Positions 16,754 through 26,141 are shown, counted from the stretch's first letter. The stretch is 64,000 nt of DNA from Chryseobacterium oranimense (GCF_025244725.1 NZ_CP104203.1:124001-188000), one strand, 5' to 3'. A program made the numbers and translations. The notes: generated by a model from the sequence alone, not told the origin.

Positions 16754-18143
16754 TATGCAAAAAACACTCCAGAAAGAAGTAACACTTTCCGGAATTGGCC
16801 TTCATACAGGTAAAGAAGTAAAACTTACCATTAAACCAGCAAAAGAAAATACAGGTTTTGTGTTCGTAAGAACAGATCTAGAGGGACATCCTCAGGTAGA
16901 AGCTGATGTTAATTATGTAGTAGCAACAGAAAGAGGAACAACATTAGAGAAATTAGGTGTAAAAATCACTACCTGTGAGCACCTGTTGGCGGCGTTGGTA
17001 GGATGTGATATCGATAATGCCATCCTGGAAATGGATGCCTCTGAGCCCCCAATTTTAGACGGATCCTCAAAGTTTTTTGTTGAAGCTATCGAAAGTGTGG
17101 GAATCGCAGAGCAGGGCATTGCCAGAGAATATCTGGTCATCAAAGAAGTGCTGAGCTATGCAGATCCGGCTTCCGGATCGGAAATTACAATCATTCCTTC
17201 AGACACTTATGAAGTAACAACCATGGTGGATTTTGGAACCAAAGTATTGGGAACTCAAAATGCCACTCTTAAAAATATTTCAGAATTTAAAGACGAAATC
17301 TCCTCTGCCAGAACATTCAGCTTCCTGCACGAACTGGAAATGCTTTTGGATCATGGATTAATCAGAGGTGGAGATATTTCTAACGCAATCGTCTATGTAG
17401 ATAAGGATCTTACTCCGGATACTACGGAAAAACTGAAAAAAGCGTTTGGGAAAGATAACGTTTCTATAAGACCCAACGGTATTTTAGATAACCTTACACT
17501 GAACTATCCTAACGAAGCTGCGAGACATAAATTACTTGATGTGATCGGTGATCTTGCATTGGCTGGTGTAAAGATAAAAGGGAAAGTAATAGCAAATAAG
17601 CCGGGTCACTTTGTGAATACCCAGTTTGCAAAAAAACTGAACCGCCAGTGGAAGCTTCAAAAAAAGAAAAATGTACCGGATTTCGACCTTACCAAAGAAC
17701 CTGTTTTCGATATCAACGGAATTATGCGTCTTATGCCGCACAGACCCCCGTTCTTATTGATTGATAAAGTTCTTGAGCTTTCAGATTCCCATGTGGTAGG
17801 TTTGAAAAATGTGACGATGAATGAGCCTTTCTTCGTGGGCCACTTCCCAAAAGAGCCTGTAATGCCGGGAGTACTTCAGGTAGAAGCTTTAGCACAAACA
17901 GGAGGTATCCTGGTATTGGCAAGTGTTCCGGATCCGGAAAATTACTCTACCTATTTCATTAAAATTGATAAAGTAAAATTCAAAAGAAAAGTAGTTCCGG
18001 GAGATACTATGATTTTCAAAATTGAATTGATAGAGCCTATCAGAAGAGGTATTGTTCATATGCAGGGATACGGATATGTAGGGGATACTGTAGCAGTAGA
18101 AGCAGAGTTAATGGCTCAAGTTGCAAAAAATAAAGTTGATTAA
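16746..18143 (+). CDS. lpxC: Bifunctional LpxC deacetylase / FabZ 3-hydroxyacyl-ACP dehydratase
   Basis: A 465-aa fusion typical of Bacteroidetes. Residues 1-300 are LpxC: LSGIGLHTGKEV, the zinc ligand His in TCEHLLAALVG, DGSSKFF, RPNGI and HKLLDVIGDLAL with the other zinc ligands, then KPGHFVNTQFAKKL. Residues about 320-465 are FabZ: IMRLMPHRPPFLLIDKV and the active site GHFPKEPVMPGVLQVEALAQTGG with catalytic His and Glu. The two halves link the committed lipid A step to fatty acid synthesis, which compete for the same hydroxyacyl-ACP. It overlaps lpxD by 8 bp and abuts lpxA; an ATG at 16755 is an alternative start. Confidence 0.95.
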   Translation: MSDMQKTLQKEVTLSGIGLHTGKEVKLTIKPAKENTGFVFVRTDLEGHPQVEADVNYVVATERGTTLEKLGVKITTCEHLLAALVGCDIDNAILEMDASEPPILDGSSKFFVEAIESVGIAEQGIAREYLVIKEVLSYADPASGSEITIIPSDTYEVTTMVDFGTKVLGTQNATLKNISEFKDEISSARTFSFLHELEMLLDHGLIRGGDISNAIVYVDKDLTPDTTEKLKKAFGKDNVSIRPNGILDNLTLNYPNEAARHKLLDVIGDLALAGVKIKGKVIANKPGHFVNTQFAKKLNRQWKLQKKKNVPDFDLTKEPVFDINGIMRLMPHRPPFLLIDKVLELSDSHVVGLKNVTMNEPFFVGHFPKEPVMPGVLQVEALAQTGGILVLASVPDPENYSTYFIKIDKVKFKRKVVPGDTMIFKIELIEPIRRGIVHMQGYGYVGDTVAVEAELMAQVAKNKVD

Positions 18144-18938
18144 ATGATTCATCAATTAGCAGCCGTAGATAAACGTGCGAAAATCAGCAAAAATGTTATT
18201 GTAGAACCTTTTACTACAATTGCAGGGGACGTAGAGATCGGAGAAGGAACTTGGATTGGTCCTAACGTTACCATCATGGATGGAGCCAGAATAGGTAAGA
18301 ACTGTAGAATTTTCCCCGGAACGGTAATTTCTGCGATCCCTCAGGATTTAAAATTTGATGGTGAAGATACCCAGGTAATTATTGGTGATGAAACTACAAT
18401 CAGAGAGTGTGTTACCGTAAACAGAGGAACAAAAGCTCTGGGATTCACTAAAATTGGCAAAAACTGCCTGATCATGGCAACTTCCCACATTGCACACGAC
18501 TGCGTTATCGGAGATCACGTTATCATTGTAAACGGCTGTGGTATTGCGGGACATGTAGAAATTGGTGATTATACCGTAATGGGAGGCCTCAGTGCTGTTC
18601 ATCAGTTTGGTAAAATCGGAAAACATGTCATGATTTCAGGAGGTACACTGGTAAGAAAAGATATTCCTCCGTATGTAAAGGTTGCAAGAGAACCGATGTC
18701 TTATGCGGGGATCAATTCAGTAGGATTAAGAAGAAGAGGATTTACCAACGAGAAAATTTTCGAGATCCAGAAAATCTACAGAACTATTTTCCAGATGAAA
18801 ATGAACGTTTCCCAGGCTGTAGCTTATATTGAAAAAGAAATGCTTCCAACTGCTGAAAGAGATGAGATCCTTCAGTTTATCCAAAACTCACCAAGAGGTA
18901 TTGTAAAAGGATACGGAACAGGTAAGGAAAGCAATTAA
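18144..18938 (+). CDS. lpxA: UDP-N-acetylglucosamine O-acyltransferase
   Basis: A 264-aa trimeric beta-helix acyltransferase, first step of lipid A synthesis. Hexapeptide repeats run from residue 8 on. The catalytic His lies in MATSHIAHDCVIGD, and IRECVTVNRGTKA, GLSAVHQFGKIG and VKVAREPMSYAGINSVGLRRRGF are LpxA-specific. It starts directly after the lpxC stop, so lpxD, lpxC/fabZ and lpxA form one operon. Confidence 0.96.
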   Translation: MIHQLAAVDKRAKISKNVIVEPFTTIAGDVEIGEGTWIGPNVTIMDGARIGKNCRIFPGTVISAIPQDLKFDGEDTQVIIGDETTIRECVTVNRGTKALGFTKIGKNCLIMATSHIAHDCVIGDHVIIVNGCGIAGHVEIGDYTVMGGLSAVHQFGKIGKHVMISGGTLVRKDIPPYVKVAREPMSYAGINSVGLRRRGFTNEKIFEIQKIYRTIFQMKMNVSQAVAYIEKEMLPTAERDEILQFIQNSPRGIVKGYGTGKESN

Positions 18939-18991
18939 CAACAGAAAGCTTATTAGCTTAAAAAATTAAAATAAAAAGATAACATAAATTA

Positions 18992-19555
18992 ATGGCAACA
19001 AGTAACGATATCAGAAAGGGACTTTGCATTGAGTACAGTAACGATATTTTTAAAGTAATAGAGTTTCTTCACGTAAAACCTGGAAAAGGACCAGCTTTCG
19101 TAAGAACAAAATTAAAATCTGTAACCAACGGGAAAGTAATTGATAACACTTTCTCTGCAGGACACAAAATAGACGAAGTAAAAGTAATCACCAGAAAATT
19201 CCAGTATCTTTACGATGATGAGAATGGCTTCCACTTCATGAACAATGATGATTTCTCTCAATTATATCTGAATAAAGAAATGATTGAAAACTCACAATTC
19301 ATGAAAGCAGGAGAAGAAGTAACGATTATTTTGAAAGAAGCTGATGAAACTCCGCTTTCTGCTGAACTTCCTCAGTCTGTGTACCTGGAAGTAGTTGAAG
19401 CTGATCCGGGAGTAAAAGGAAATACAGCGACCAATGCTCTTAAAAACGCAATCGTTGAAACCGGAGCCAGAGTAATGGTTCCTCTATTCATCGAGCCGGG
19501 AGACAAAATTAAAGTAAGTACAGAAGACGGCAGCTACTTAGAAAGAGTAAAATAA
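18992..19555 (+). CDS. efp: Translation elongation factor P
   Basis: A 187-aa three-domain factor that rescues ribosomes stalled at polyproline. The modification-site loop reads [16 protein letters not shown], with the tip lysine near residue 32. An EarP-modified EF-P would have Arg here, so a lysine-modifying or unmodified mechanism applies. The C-terminal [29 protein letters not shown] is the EF-P signature. It lies 53 bp after lpxA, a linkage of lipid A genes and efp that is common in this phylum. Confidence 0.96.
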   Translation: MATSNDIRKGLCIEYSNDIFKVIEFLHVKPGKGPAFVRTKLKSVTNGKVIDNTFSAGHKIDEVKVITRKFQYLYDDENGFHFMNNDDFSQLYLNKEMIENSQFMKAGEEVTIILKEADETPLSAELPQSVYLEVVEADPGVKGNTATNALKNAIVETGARVMVPLFIEPGDKIKVSTEDGSYLERVK

Positions 19556-19571
19556 TAATAAAATTTACATC

Positions 19572-19606
19572 AATTCGGTTTGCACCAGCATACCGAATTT
19601 TGTTTT
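19572..19606 (+). terminator. Possible weak terminator after efp
   Basis: An 8-bp stem (19572-19579 with 19592-19599) with a 12-nt loop, followed by TTGTTTTT. Weak, and perhaps only attenuating, because a co-directional gene follows. Confidence 0.45.
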
Positions 19607-19625
19607 TATAAGAAAACCAGTTGTT

Positions 19626-20528
19626 ATGAGATTCCACTCTCCACAAAAGCTCAAAACTATTGCCGATTTAATAGGCTCAGAATTTGTAGGTCCCGAAGAC
19701 TTTGAAGTATTGGGAACCAACGAAATCCATATGGTAAAACCGGGAGACATTGTTTTCGTGAATCACCCGAAATATTATGATAAAGCATTAAATTCCGCGG
19801 CTACGATTATTCTGATCGACAAAAAGGTAGAATGTCCGGAAGGGAAAGCGCTTCTGGTTTCCGATGACCCGTTCAGGGATTTCAATAAAATCAATACCCA
19901 CTTTACAAGAATATATAATTTCACTGAGGAACTTCACGACGTAGAAATCGGAGAGGGAACCAAAATTCATCGTACGGCTGTTATCGGAAATAATGTTGTC
20001 ATCGGAAAAAATACCTTAATTTTTCCAAACGTCGTTATTGGAGACAGAACGGTTATTGGTGATAATGTTGTCATCCAGTCAAACACGGTCTTGGGAGGCG
20101 ATGCGTTTTATTACAGAAAGCTGAATGGAAATTTTGACCGTCTTATTTCCGTTGGTAATGTGGTCATCGAAAATAATGTAGAAATTGGAAATGGCTGCAC
20201 GATCGACAGAGGTGTTACGGATTCTACAGTAATAGGGGAAGGTTCTGTTTTGGATAACCAGATTCAGATCGGGCATGACACTGTTATCGGAAAGAAATGT
20301 CTGATTGCATCACAGGTGGGAATTGCAGGCTGCTGTGTCATAGGAGATGAAGTAACCCTTTGGGGGCAGGTTGGCATTGCCTCAGGCAATACAATTGAGG
20401 CTGGATCTGTCATTCTGGGTAAAACGGGAGTAAACAGAGATCTTAAAAAAGGAACCTATATTGGGATGTTTGCAGAAGATTTCAAAGGCTATTTGAAAAA
20501 AGAAGTAAAGCTGAGAAATCTCAAATAA
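19626..20528 (+). CDS. Second LpxD-like UDP-3-O-acylglucosamine N-acyltransferase
   Basis: A 300-aa LpxD paralogue with an N-terminal uridine-binding-like domain ([27 protein letters not shown] is split over residues 6-32) and a shortened run of hexapeptide repeats. The catalytic His position is kept in [13 protein letters not shown], but the loop GGDGFGF of lpxD is GGDAFYY here and the C-terminal tail is shorter. It therefore may use a different acyl donor or sugar. It sits just after efp, 3 kb from the canonical lpxD, so the duplication is old. Activity is by family only. Confidence 0.85.
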   Translation: MRFHSPQKLKTIADLIGSEFVGPEDFEVLGTNEIHMVKPGDIVFVNHPKYYDKALNSAATIILIDKKVECPEGKALLVSDDPFRDFNKINTHFTRIYNFTEELHDVEIGEGTKIHRTAVIGNNVVIGKNTLIFPNVVIGDRTVIGDNVVIQSNTVLGGDAFYYRKLNGNFDRLISVGNVVIENNVEIGNGCTIDRGVTDSTVIGEGSVLDNQIQIGHDTVIGKKCLIASQVGIAGCCVIGDEVTLWGQVGIASGNTIEAGSVILGKTGVNRDLKKGTYIGMFAEDFKGYLKKEVKLRNLK

Positions 20529-20542
20529 ACTATTCACTTGGT

Positions 20543-20576
20543 TTTGTCCAAAATCAAAGAAAAATAAGTAAATTTG
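20543..20576 (+). promoter_or_regulatory. Promoter of sucD (TTTG ... TAAATTTG)
   Basis: TTTG at 20543-20546, a 22-bp spacer, and TAAATTTG at 20569-20576, 43 bp before the sucD ATG. Confidence 0.65.
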
Positions 20577-20619
20577 TGAGCATTAATAAAATATTTAAAT
20601 AAATTAAAACATCAATAAA

Positions 20620-21492
20620 ATGTCAATTTTAGTAAACAAAGATTCTAAAGTAATTGTACAAGGATTTACAGGGAACGAAGGTACTTTCCACGCGGGCCAG
20701 ATGATTGAATACGGAACTAACGTAGTAGGAGGGGTTACTCCGGGAAAAGGAGGATCTGAGCACTTAGGAAAGCCTGTATTTAATACAGTAGCTGATGCCG
20801 TTCAAAAAGCTGGAGCTAACGTAAGTATCATTTTCGTACCACCTGCATTCGCTGCTGACGCGATTATGGAAGCTGCTGAAGCGGGTATCAAAGTTATCGT
20901 ATGTATTACTGAAGGTATTCCTGTAGCGGATATGGTAAAAGTAAAATCTTACATCGCCGACAGAGACTGCAGATTGATCGGTCCTAACTGTCCGGGAATC
21001 ATTACTTCTGAAGAAGCTAAAATTGGTATTATGCCAGGTTTCGTTTTCAAAAAAGGTAAAGTAGGTATCGTTTCAAAATCAGGTACACTTACTTACGAAG
21101 CTGCTGATCAGGTTGTAAAAGCGGGTTACGGTGTTTCTACAGCAATCGGTATCGGTGGTGACCCAATCATTGGAACAACAACAAGAGAAGCTTTGGAATT
21201 ATTCATCAACGACCCTGAAACTGAAGCAGTAGTAATGATCGGTGAAATTGGTGGTGGATTAGAAGCTGAAGCTGCAAGATGGTACAAAGCAAGCGGGTCT
21301 ACTAAGCCGGTTGTAGGATTTATCGCCGGACAAACTGCTCCTAAAGGAAGAACTATGGGACACGCCGGTGCTATTGTAGGAGGTGATGAAGATACTGCTC
21401 AGGCAAAAATGCAGATCATGAGAGACAACGGTATCAACGTTGTAGATTCTCCTGCAGATATTGGTGCAACTGTTGCAAAAATTCTAGGATAA
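20620..21492 (+). CDS. sucD: Succinyl-CoA synthetase alpha subunit
   Basis: A 290-aa TCA-cycle enzyme subunit. The CoA-binding domain ([21 protein letters not shown], written over residues 14-34) is followed by [18 protein letters not shown] and the ligase domain with [10 protein letters not shown]. The phosphorylated active-site His is in [10 protein letters not shown] near residue 248. sucC is not adjacent, which is usual in Flavobacteriia. The gene has its own promoter and may run into the outer membrane protein 20 bp downstream. Confidence 0.97.
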   Translation: MSILVNKDSKVIVQGFTGNEGTFHAGQMIEYGTNVVGGVTPGKGGSEHLGKPVFNTVADAVQKAGANVSIIFVPPAFAADAIMEAAEAGIKVIVCITEGIPVADMVKVKSYIADRDCRLIGPNCPGIITSEEAKIGIMPGFVFKKGKVGIVSKSGTLTYEAADQVVKAGYGVSTAIGIGGDPIIGTTTREALELFINDPETEAVVMIGEIGGGLEAEAARWYKASGSTKPVVGFIAGQTAPKGRTMGHAGAIVGGDEDTAQAKMQIMRDNGINVVDSPADIGATVAKILG

Positions 21493-21512
21493 CAGATACA
21501 AAAACAAAACAT

Positions 21513-22181
21513 ATGAAAAAACTTTTATTAACCTCAGCATTGGCCCTTTCAACTCTGTCTTTTGCCCAGATCGACTTTGCAAATACAAGATTTGGTGTCA
21601 CGGCAGGAGGTAACTATTCCAGAGTAAGAAATGCCCATAACCCTTCCGGTCCGAGATATGCATTTCAGGGCGGAGTTTTGGCCCTGATTCCTGTCGGGAA
21701 GGCAAACCAGTTCTTTTTACAGCCGGAAGTCGTTTATTACGGTGCCGGAGAAACCGGAAAGGACAAAGATGCCAAAGGAAAAGATGGTTATGATGCAGTA
21801 TATGGTAACAATTATCTGAGCGTACCTATCTATTTTAAAGCATATTTTTCTGAAGCAGAATCAGAATTCTTTGGAATGGTAGGACCAAGATTTAACTTTC
21901 TGATGAGTCAGAATGTTAAAAATGCTCCGATTGGCAGACCATATTACGATCCGGATGTTACCGATCCTTTATATCCGTCTGTAAGTGGAAAAGCTTCAAG
22001 CTTTAACTTTGCTTTAGGATTAGGAGTAGGATACAGCTATAAGAGACAGCTGGAATTAGCTCTTAAATATGACCTTGGTCTTTCAGATACTTATCCTGAT
22101 CTTGCAAAAGAAAAAGGAGGAACTGATAAGAGAAAGTCTGAGCAGGTAGTCAGCCTCAGCTTAAGCTATATCTTTAAATAG
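21513..22181 (+). CDS. Outer membrane beta-barrel (porin-family) protein
   Basis: A 222-aa protein with signal peptide MKKLLLTSALALSTLSFAQ. The rest is alternating amphipathic strands with aromatic belts (FGVTAGGNYSRV, FFLQPEVVYYGAG, YLSVPIYFKAYF, FFGMVGPRFNFLMS) and a C-terminal strand ending in YIFK, typical of the small OmpA-like or PorT-like barrels of Bacteroidetes. A lysine/aspartate-rich loop (KDKDAKGKDGYD) would face outside. It follows sucD by 20 bp and is followed by a strong terminator. No specific function is assignable. Confidence 0.85.
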   Translation: MKKLLLTSALALSTLSFAQIDFANTRFGVTAGGNYSRVRNAHNPSGPRYAFQGGVLALIPVGKANQFFLQPEVVYYGAGETGKDKDAKGKDGYDAVYGNNYLSVPIYFKAYFSEAESEFFGMVGPRFNFLMSQNVKNAPIGRPYYDPDVTDPLYPSVSGKASSFNFALGLGVGYSYKRQLELALKYDLGLSDTYPDLAKEKGGTDKRKSEQVVSLSLSYIFK

Positions 22182-22203
22182 AATAATAAGTTATTCAATG
22201 ATA

Positions 22204-22239
22204 AAAAAATCCCGGAAATTAAAATTTCCGGGATTTTTT
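22204..22239 (+). terminator. Rho-independent terminator after the OMP gene
   Basis: An A/T-flanked GC stem AAATCCCGGAAAT paired with ATTTCCGGGATTT and a T run (22204-22239). The A-rich 5' side also suits minus-strand transcripts. Confidence 0.9.
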
Positions 22240-22296
22240 GTTTTATATAGTAGTTTTTATTGGCTCATTTATCGAAGACAAAAGAACAACAAAAAA

Positions 22297-23607
22297 CTAC
22301 CCCTTTATCCACTTCCAGATCTCCTTCAAAGTAGCTTTATTTCCGTACATCAAAATCCCTACACGATAAATCTTACCTGCTAAGAATATCATGAAAATAG
22401 TAGTTCCCAGTAACAGTGCAATAGACAGGGCAATCTGCCATGCCGGAACGCCAAAAGGTATTCTTGCAATCATGGCAACCGGTGAAGTGAACGGAATAAT
22501 AGACAGCCAGAAGCCCAGCGGACCGTCAGGGTTGTTCATTAAAGAAAAACTCCCGTACATTCCTACAGTAAGCGGTAAAATAGCAAATAAAGTGAACTGC
22601 TGGGTCTCTGTTTCATTATCTACCGCAGAACCGATGGCTGCATAAATAGAACTGTAAAAAATATATCCCAAAAGGAAAAATACAATGAATACAAAAATGA
22701 TCAGAGGGAAATTCAGCTCCAATAAACTATGCGAAACCTGAGTGGCAATCTGTGTAATATCCAGCTTATTGGCCAGTTCTTCATTTCCTCCCGGAATATT
22801 TTTCTGGAAAGATGAAAATCCGGTATTTAAAACCAGGGCTCCTATAACAGACATTGAAATCCAGATCAGAAATTGGGTCAGGGCCACCAGGGTTACCCCC
22901 AATATTTTACCCATCATCAGCTCAAAAGGCTTGACTGATGAAATAATGATCTCCACCACACGGTTGTTTTTCTCCTCAAGAACACTTCTCATTACCCTTA
23001 CTCCATAAATAATGATGAACATGAAAGTCACATACATTAAAAGGATACTCAAACCGCTTTTTACACCGAATGCAAGGTCAGAATCTTCCTTGCTGTTATC
23101 AGAAACATTAATTGTTTTTAAGGTAAAGCCTTTATCAAGACTGTTGAGCTGAGTTTCTTCAATACCAAGCTGCTTGATCTTTTCCTTTTTGATCACATCT
23201 GTAATATCAGAAACAATCTTTTGTTTGGTATCAAAGCCCATTTTGGCATTTATAATAAGCCTTGTACTGTTTTCAAGTTCATTATAATTCTGGTCTTTCA
23301 GTTCGGGAAGGATCAGAATACCGTCCATCGACTCATTGTCTTTAAGATTATTAATCTTTGCTTTTTCATCAGCGGCGGAAACAAATACATACTCAAGTTT
23401 GTCATTGGACTTCAGCTGATTCCTGAAAAGCCCGCTTTTATCCACAACCTCAATGATGCTGTGAGATTCGTTTGCTTTAAACATCAGTCCGATTACCGCT
23501 CCAAATCCAACCACTAAAAGAGGGGCGAGTAATGTTAATATAATGAAGGATTTTTTCTTCACCTGTGTAAGAAATTCCCTTTTTGTAATTAAAAAAATAT
23601 TATTCAT
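22297..23607 (-). CDS. ABC-2 type transporter permease (NatB-like)
   Basis: A 436-aa permease. The N-terminal cytoplasmic start FLITKREFLTQVKKKSF leads into a first membrane helix, a large extracytoplasmic domain (about residues 45-185), and five or six C-terminal helices with VMRSVLEEKNNRVVEIIISSVKPFELMMGKILGV (residues around 208-241), a signature of the NatB/YhaP group. It pairs with the ATPase gene starting upstream, with only 5 bp between them. The substrate (in Bacillus, Na+ efflux) is not established for this group. Confidence 0.9.
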   Translation of the reverse strand: MNNIFLITKREFLTQVKKKSFIILTLLAPLLVVGFGAVIGLMFKANESHSIIEVVDKSGLFRNQLKSNDKLEYVFVSAADEKAKINNLKDNESMDGILILPELKDQNYNELENSTRLIINAKMGFDTKQKIVSDITDVIKKEKIKQLGIEETQLNSLDKGFTLKTINVSDNSKEDSDLAFGVKSGLSILLMYVTFMFIIIYGVRVMRSVLEEKNNRVVEIIISSVKPFELMMGKILGVTLVALTQFLIWISMSVIGALVLNTGFSSFQKNIPGGNEELANKLDITQIATQVSHSLLELNFPLIIFVFIVFFLLGYIFYSSIYAAIGSAVDNETETQQFTLFAILPLTVGMYGSFSLMNNPDGPLGFWLSIIPFTSPVAMIARIPFGVPAWQIALSIALLLGTTIFMIFLAGKIYRVGILMYGNKATLKEIWKWIKG

Positions 23608-23612
23608 AAAAA

Positions 23613-24524
23613 TTAAGAATGATTGCTTACGGCATTAATAAACACTTCGTTCATGCTTGGGATTTTTTCATCAAATGATCTTACTTTTCCTACATTTACG
23701 AGATCCAGGAGAATATCGTTCTGTCCGCTTTCATTTTTAAGGTCAAAAGAAACCAGATTGTTTTCATTAGAGAAATTAAAAATATCATAGCTGGTTTTAA
23801 AATTCTCAAATTTAACTTCATCCACTTCGGAAAGAGTAACCCCGAAAATATTCTTCTTAAATTTTTCTCTTACGTCAAAAACCCTTCCATCAATGATTTT
23901 TTTAGAATTGTTGATCAAGGCTACATAATCACACATTTCCTCAACGCTTTCCATTCTGTGTGTTGAAAGGATAATCGTAGTTCCGTTATTTTTAAGATCA
24001 ATGATCTGATCTTTAATTAAATTGGCATTTACAGGATCAAAACCTGAAAAAGGCTCATCAAGAATCAGAAGGTGCGGACGGTGCAGAACAGTAACTACAA
24101 ACTGAATTTTCTGGGCCATCCCTTTCGAGAGTTCGGAGAGTTTCTTTTTCCACCACTGATCAATGTGAAGTTTTTCAAACCATTTCTTAGCTTCATTTAA
24201 AGCATCATTTTTACTCATCCCTTTCAGTTCCCCAAAATAAAGGATCTGATCACCCACGCTCATATTTTTATAAAGTCCTCTTTCTTCCGGCATATAACCG
24301 ATATCCCGGATGTGGCTTGGGTTAAGCTTGTTTCCATTGATAAATACCTCTCCGGAATCGGCCTGGGTAATTTGGTTGATAATACGGATAAAGGACGTTT
24401 TCCCGGCCCCGTTCGGGCCAAGGAGACCATAAATACTGCCTTGAGGAACATGGATGCTGAAATCATCCAATGCTATTTTCTTTCCGGCACCATAGGTCTT
24501 TCTGATATGTTCAGCTTTAAGCAT
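23613..24524 (-). CDS. ABC transporter ATP-binding protein (NatA-like)
   Basis: A 303-aa ATPase with Walker A GPNGAGKTSF (residues 35-44), signature LSKGMAQKIQ, Walker B LLILDEPFSGFDP and switch His in STHRMESVEEM. It carries a C-terminal extension of about 80 residues common in the NatA/YhaQ type. It is the first gene of a two-gene exporter operon with the permease downstream. Substrate unknown. Confidence 0.93.
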   Translation of the reverse strand: MLKAEHIRKTYGAGKKIALDDFSIHVPQGSIYGLLGPNGAGKTSFIRIINQITQADSGEVFINGNKLNPSHIRDIGYMPEERGLYKNMSVGDQILYFGELKGMSKNDALNEAKKWFEKLHIDQWWKKKLSELSKGMAQKIQFVVTVLHRPHLLILDEPFSGFDPVNANLIKDQIIDLKNNGTTIILSTHRMESVEEMCDYVALINNSKKIIDGRVFDVREKFKKNIFGVTLSEVDEVKFENFKTSYDIFNFSNENNLVSFDLKNESGQNDILLDLVNVGKVRSFDEKIPSMNEVFINAVSNHS

Positions 24525-24596
24525 TAAATTGTTTTTACAATGAGTCTAAAAAAGTTCTGAAAGTTACGGAATTATTAAGGCAGAACAGTGGTAAAA

Positions 24597-24624
24597 GAAA
24601 AAATCCTGATGATTATCAGGATTT
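24597..24624 (-). terminator. Terminator of the T9SS-domain-only gene
   Basis: A 10-bp stem (24601-24610 with 24615-24624), loop GATT; on the minus strand a T-rich tract follows. Confidence 0.85.
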
Positions 24625-24628
24625 AATT

Positions 24629-24979
24629 TTATTGTTTTACAATTTGAGTAACCTTTTGGGTATTATCGCTTAAGATATAGCGAATCAGATATTTTCCGGG
24701 TTTCAGCTTTTCAATATTGATTTCTCCGGAATTCATGTTAACAGAATAATTAGCTACCTGTGTTCCTAAAATTGAATAGAAGGTCACACTTTTGATCTTT
24801 AAAGCAGAATCTTTCGCTTTGATCAGAAGGAAATCCTTTGCAGGATTCGGGTAAGCTACCAATACCCCGTCATCAGACTTCTGTGAAAGGGAACCCGGCT
24901 CTCTTAGCTGTGCTTGCATATTGTTGGAAAATCCAACGAAAGCGCCGATAAATATAAATAAAAGTAAAAGTTTTTTCAT
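24629..24979 (-). CDS. Small secreted protein consisting of signal peptide plus T9SS type A sorting domain
   Basis: A 116-aa protein. I start it at 24979 (MKKLLLLFIFIGAFVGFS, a signal peptide ending AQA/MQAQ), because the longer frame would run through the hemB gene on the other strand. After a short linker (LREPGSLSQKSDDG) comes a complete type A C-terminal sorting domain: VAYPNPAKDFLLI, a central strand pair, LKPGKYLIRYILSDNTQ and a basic C-terminus VTQIVKQ. There is no cargo domain. A minus-strand promoter TATTTTTG at 25009-25016 with TTG at 25037-25039 fits. Divergent from hemB. Confidence 0.88.
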   Translation of the reverse strand: MKKLLLLFIFIGAFVGFSNNMQAQLREPGSLSQKSDDGVLVAYPNPAKDFLLIKAKDSALKIKSVTFYSILGTQVANYSVNMNSGEINIEKLKPGKYLIRYILSDNTQKVTQIVKQ

Positions 24980-25008
24980 CAAATTATAATTTCTCGAATG
25001 TATTAAAA

Positions 25009-25039
25009 CAAAAATAAACAATTCTACAATTCTATACAA
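25009..25039 (-). promoter_or_regulatory. Promoter of the T9SS-domain-only gene
   Basis: Minus strand reads TTG (25039-25037), a 20-bp spacer, then TATTTTTG (25016-25009). Confidence 0.5.
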
Positions 25040-25061
25040 TAGTTTTTTATATAAGTTGTAG

Positions 25062-25069
25062 TAAATTTG
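25062..25069 (+). promoter_or_regulatory. Promoter -7 box of hemB (TAAATTTG)
   Basis: TAAATTTG matches TAnnTTTG and is 28 bp before the hemB ATG. Confidence 0.6.
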
Positions 25070-25097
25070 TAGAAACTTATTCAAAAAGTATTCCAAA

Positions 25098-26087
25098 ATG
25101 ATACATTCAAGAAATAGAAGGCTTAGAGTTAATGAATCTATCAGAAGTTTAGTAAGAGAAAATATCCTTACGACTGATGATTTTGTAATGCCTATCTTCG
25201 TAATGGAGGGCGAAAACCAGCAGGAAGCAATCCCGTCGATGCCGGGAATTTTCAGGCGGAGCATAGATCTGACGGTGAAGGAATGTAAGGAGCTTTTTTC
25301 CTTAGGAGTAAAATCGGTCAATCTGTACATGAAAGTGTCGGAACATTTGAAAGACAACACCGGAAAAGAAGCCTGGAACAAAGACGGACTGATGCAGCAG
25401 ACCATCAAAGCGATCAAAGATGCGGTTCCTGGAATGATTGTGATGCCTGATGTAGCTTTGGACCCTTATTCCATCTACGGACACGACGGGATCATCGAAA
25501 ACGGAAAAATTGTAAATGATGCTACCAATGATGCATTGGCAAGAATGTCCGTATCCCATGCTGAAGCCGGAGCTGACATTGTGGCACCAAGCGATATGAT
25601 GGATGGAAGGGTTCTTACCATTCGTGAAGCCTTGGAAGAAAGCGGATTTACGGATGTAGGGATTTTGAGCTATTCTGCAAAGTATGCAAGTTCATTCTAC
25701 GGACCTTTCAGAAGTGCCCTGGACAGTGCCCCGAAGGATAATATGGAAATTCCGAAAGATAAAAAAACTTATCAGATGGACTTCCACAATTCCCGTGAAG
25801 CCATGAATGAAGTATTTAAAGATATTGACGAAGGAGCCGATATTATCATGATCAAACCGGGGCTTCCTTATCTTGATATTGTTTCTAAAGTTCGTGAAGC
25901 GATTGATCTTCCGATAGCGGTTTATAACGTAAGCGGCGAATATGCGATGGTAAAGGCAGCTGCACAGAATGGCTGGCTGGATAACGATAAAACAATCATT
26001 GAAAGCCTTACCTGCTTCAAAAGAGCCGGAGCAGATATGATCTTTACTTATTTTGCGAAAGAAGCAGCAATGATTCTGAACAAATAA
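25098..26087 (+). CDS. hemB: Delta-aminolevulinic acid dehydratase (porphobilinogen synthase)
   Basis: A 329-aa enzyme condensing two 5-aminolevulinates to porphobilinogen in heme synthesis. It contains the two Schiff-base lysine segments LSYSAKYASSFYGPFR and IMIKPGLPYLDI. The metal-site segment reads VMPDVALDPYSIYGHDGII, where zinc-dependent enzymes have cysteines (DxCLCxYTxHGHCG), so this is the cysteine-less, magnesium-dependent type. QMDFHNSREAM is the usual allosteric region. Monocistronic, with a terminator 21 bp after its stop. Confidence 0.96.
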   Translation: MIHSRNRRLRVNESIRSLVRENILTTDDFVMPIFVMEGENQQEAIPSMPGIFRRSIDLTVKECKELFSLGVKSVNLYMKVSEHLKDNTGKEAWNKDGLMQQTIKAIKDAVPGMIVMPDVALDPYSIYGHDGIIENGKIVNDATNDALARMSVSHAEAGADIVAPSDMMDGRVLTIREALEESGFTDVGILSYSAKYASSFYGPFRSALDSAPKDNMEIPKDKKTYQMDFHNSREAMNEVFKDIDEGADIIMIKPGLPYLDIVSKVREAIDLPIAVYNVSGEYAMVKAAAQNGWLDNDKTIIESLTCFKRAGADMIFTYFAKEAAMILNK

Positions 26088-26108
26088 CAAATAGTCACTA
26101 AAGAAATG

Positions 26109-26141
26109 AACTGCGCCTAAAATTTTATTTTAGGCGCAGTT
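26109..26141. terminator. Bidirectional terminator between hemB and the small peptide gene
   Basis: A 14-bp perfect stem (26109-26122 with 26128-26141) and 5-nt loop between convergent genes. Confidence 0.92.

Noticed and set aside
22198-22383. A 61-aa plus-strand frame after the OMP gene
   Set aside because: It consists of the terminator hairpin and antisense to the ABC permease gene; no initiation signal or homology.
24980-25417. An upstream extension of the T9SS-domain-only gene giving a 262-aa product
   Set aside because: It would run antisense through the start of hemB, while MKKLLLLFIFIGAFVG at 24979 is a typical signal peptide with a promoter just upstream.
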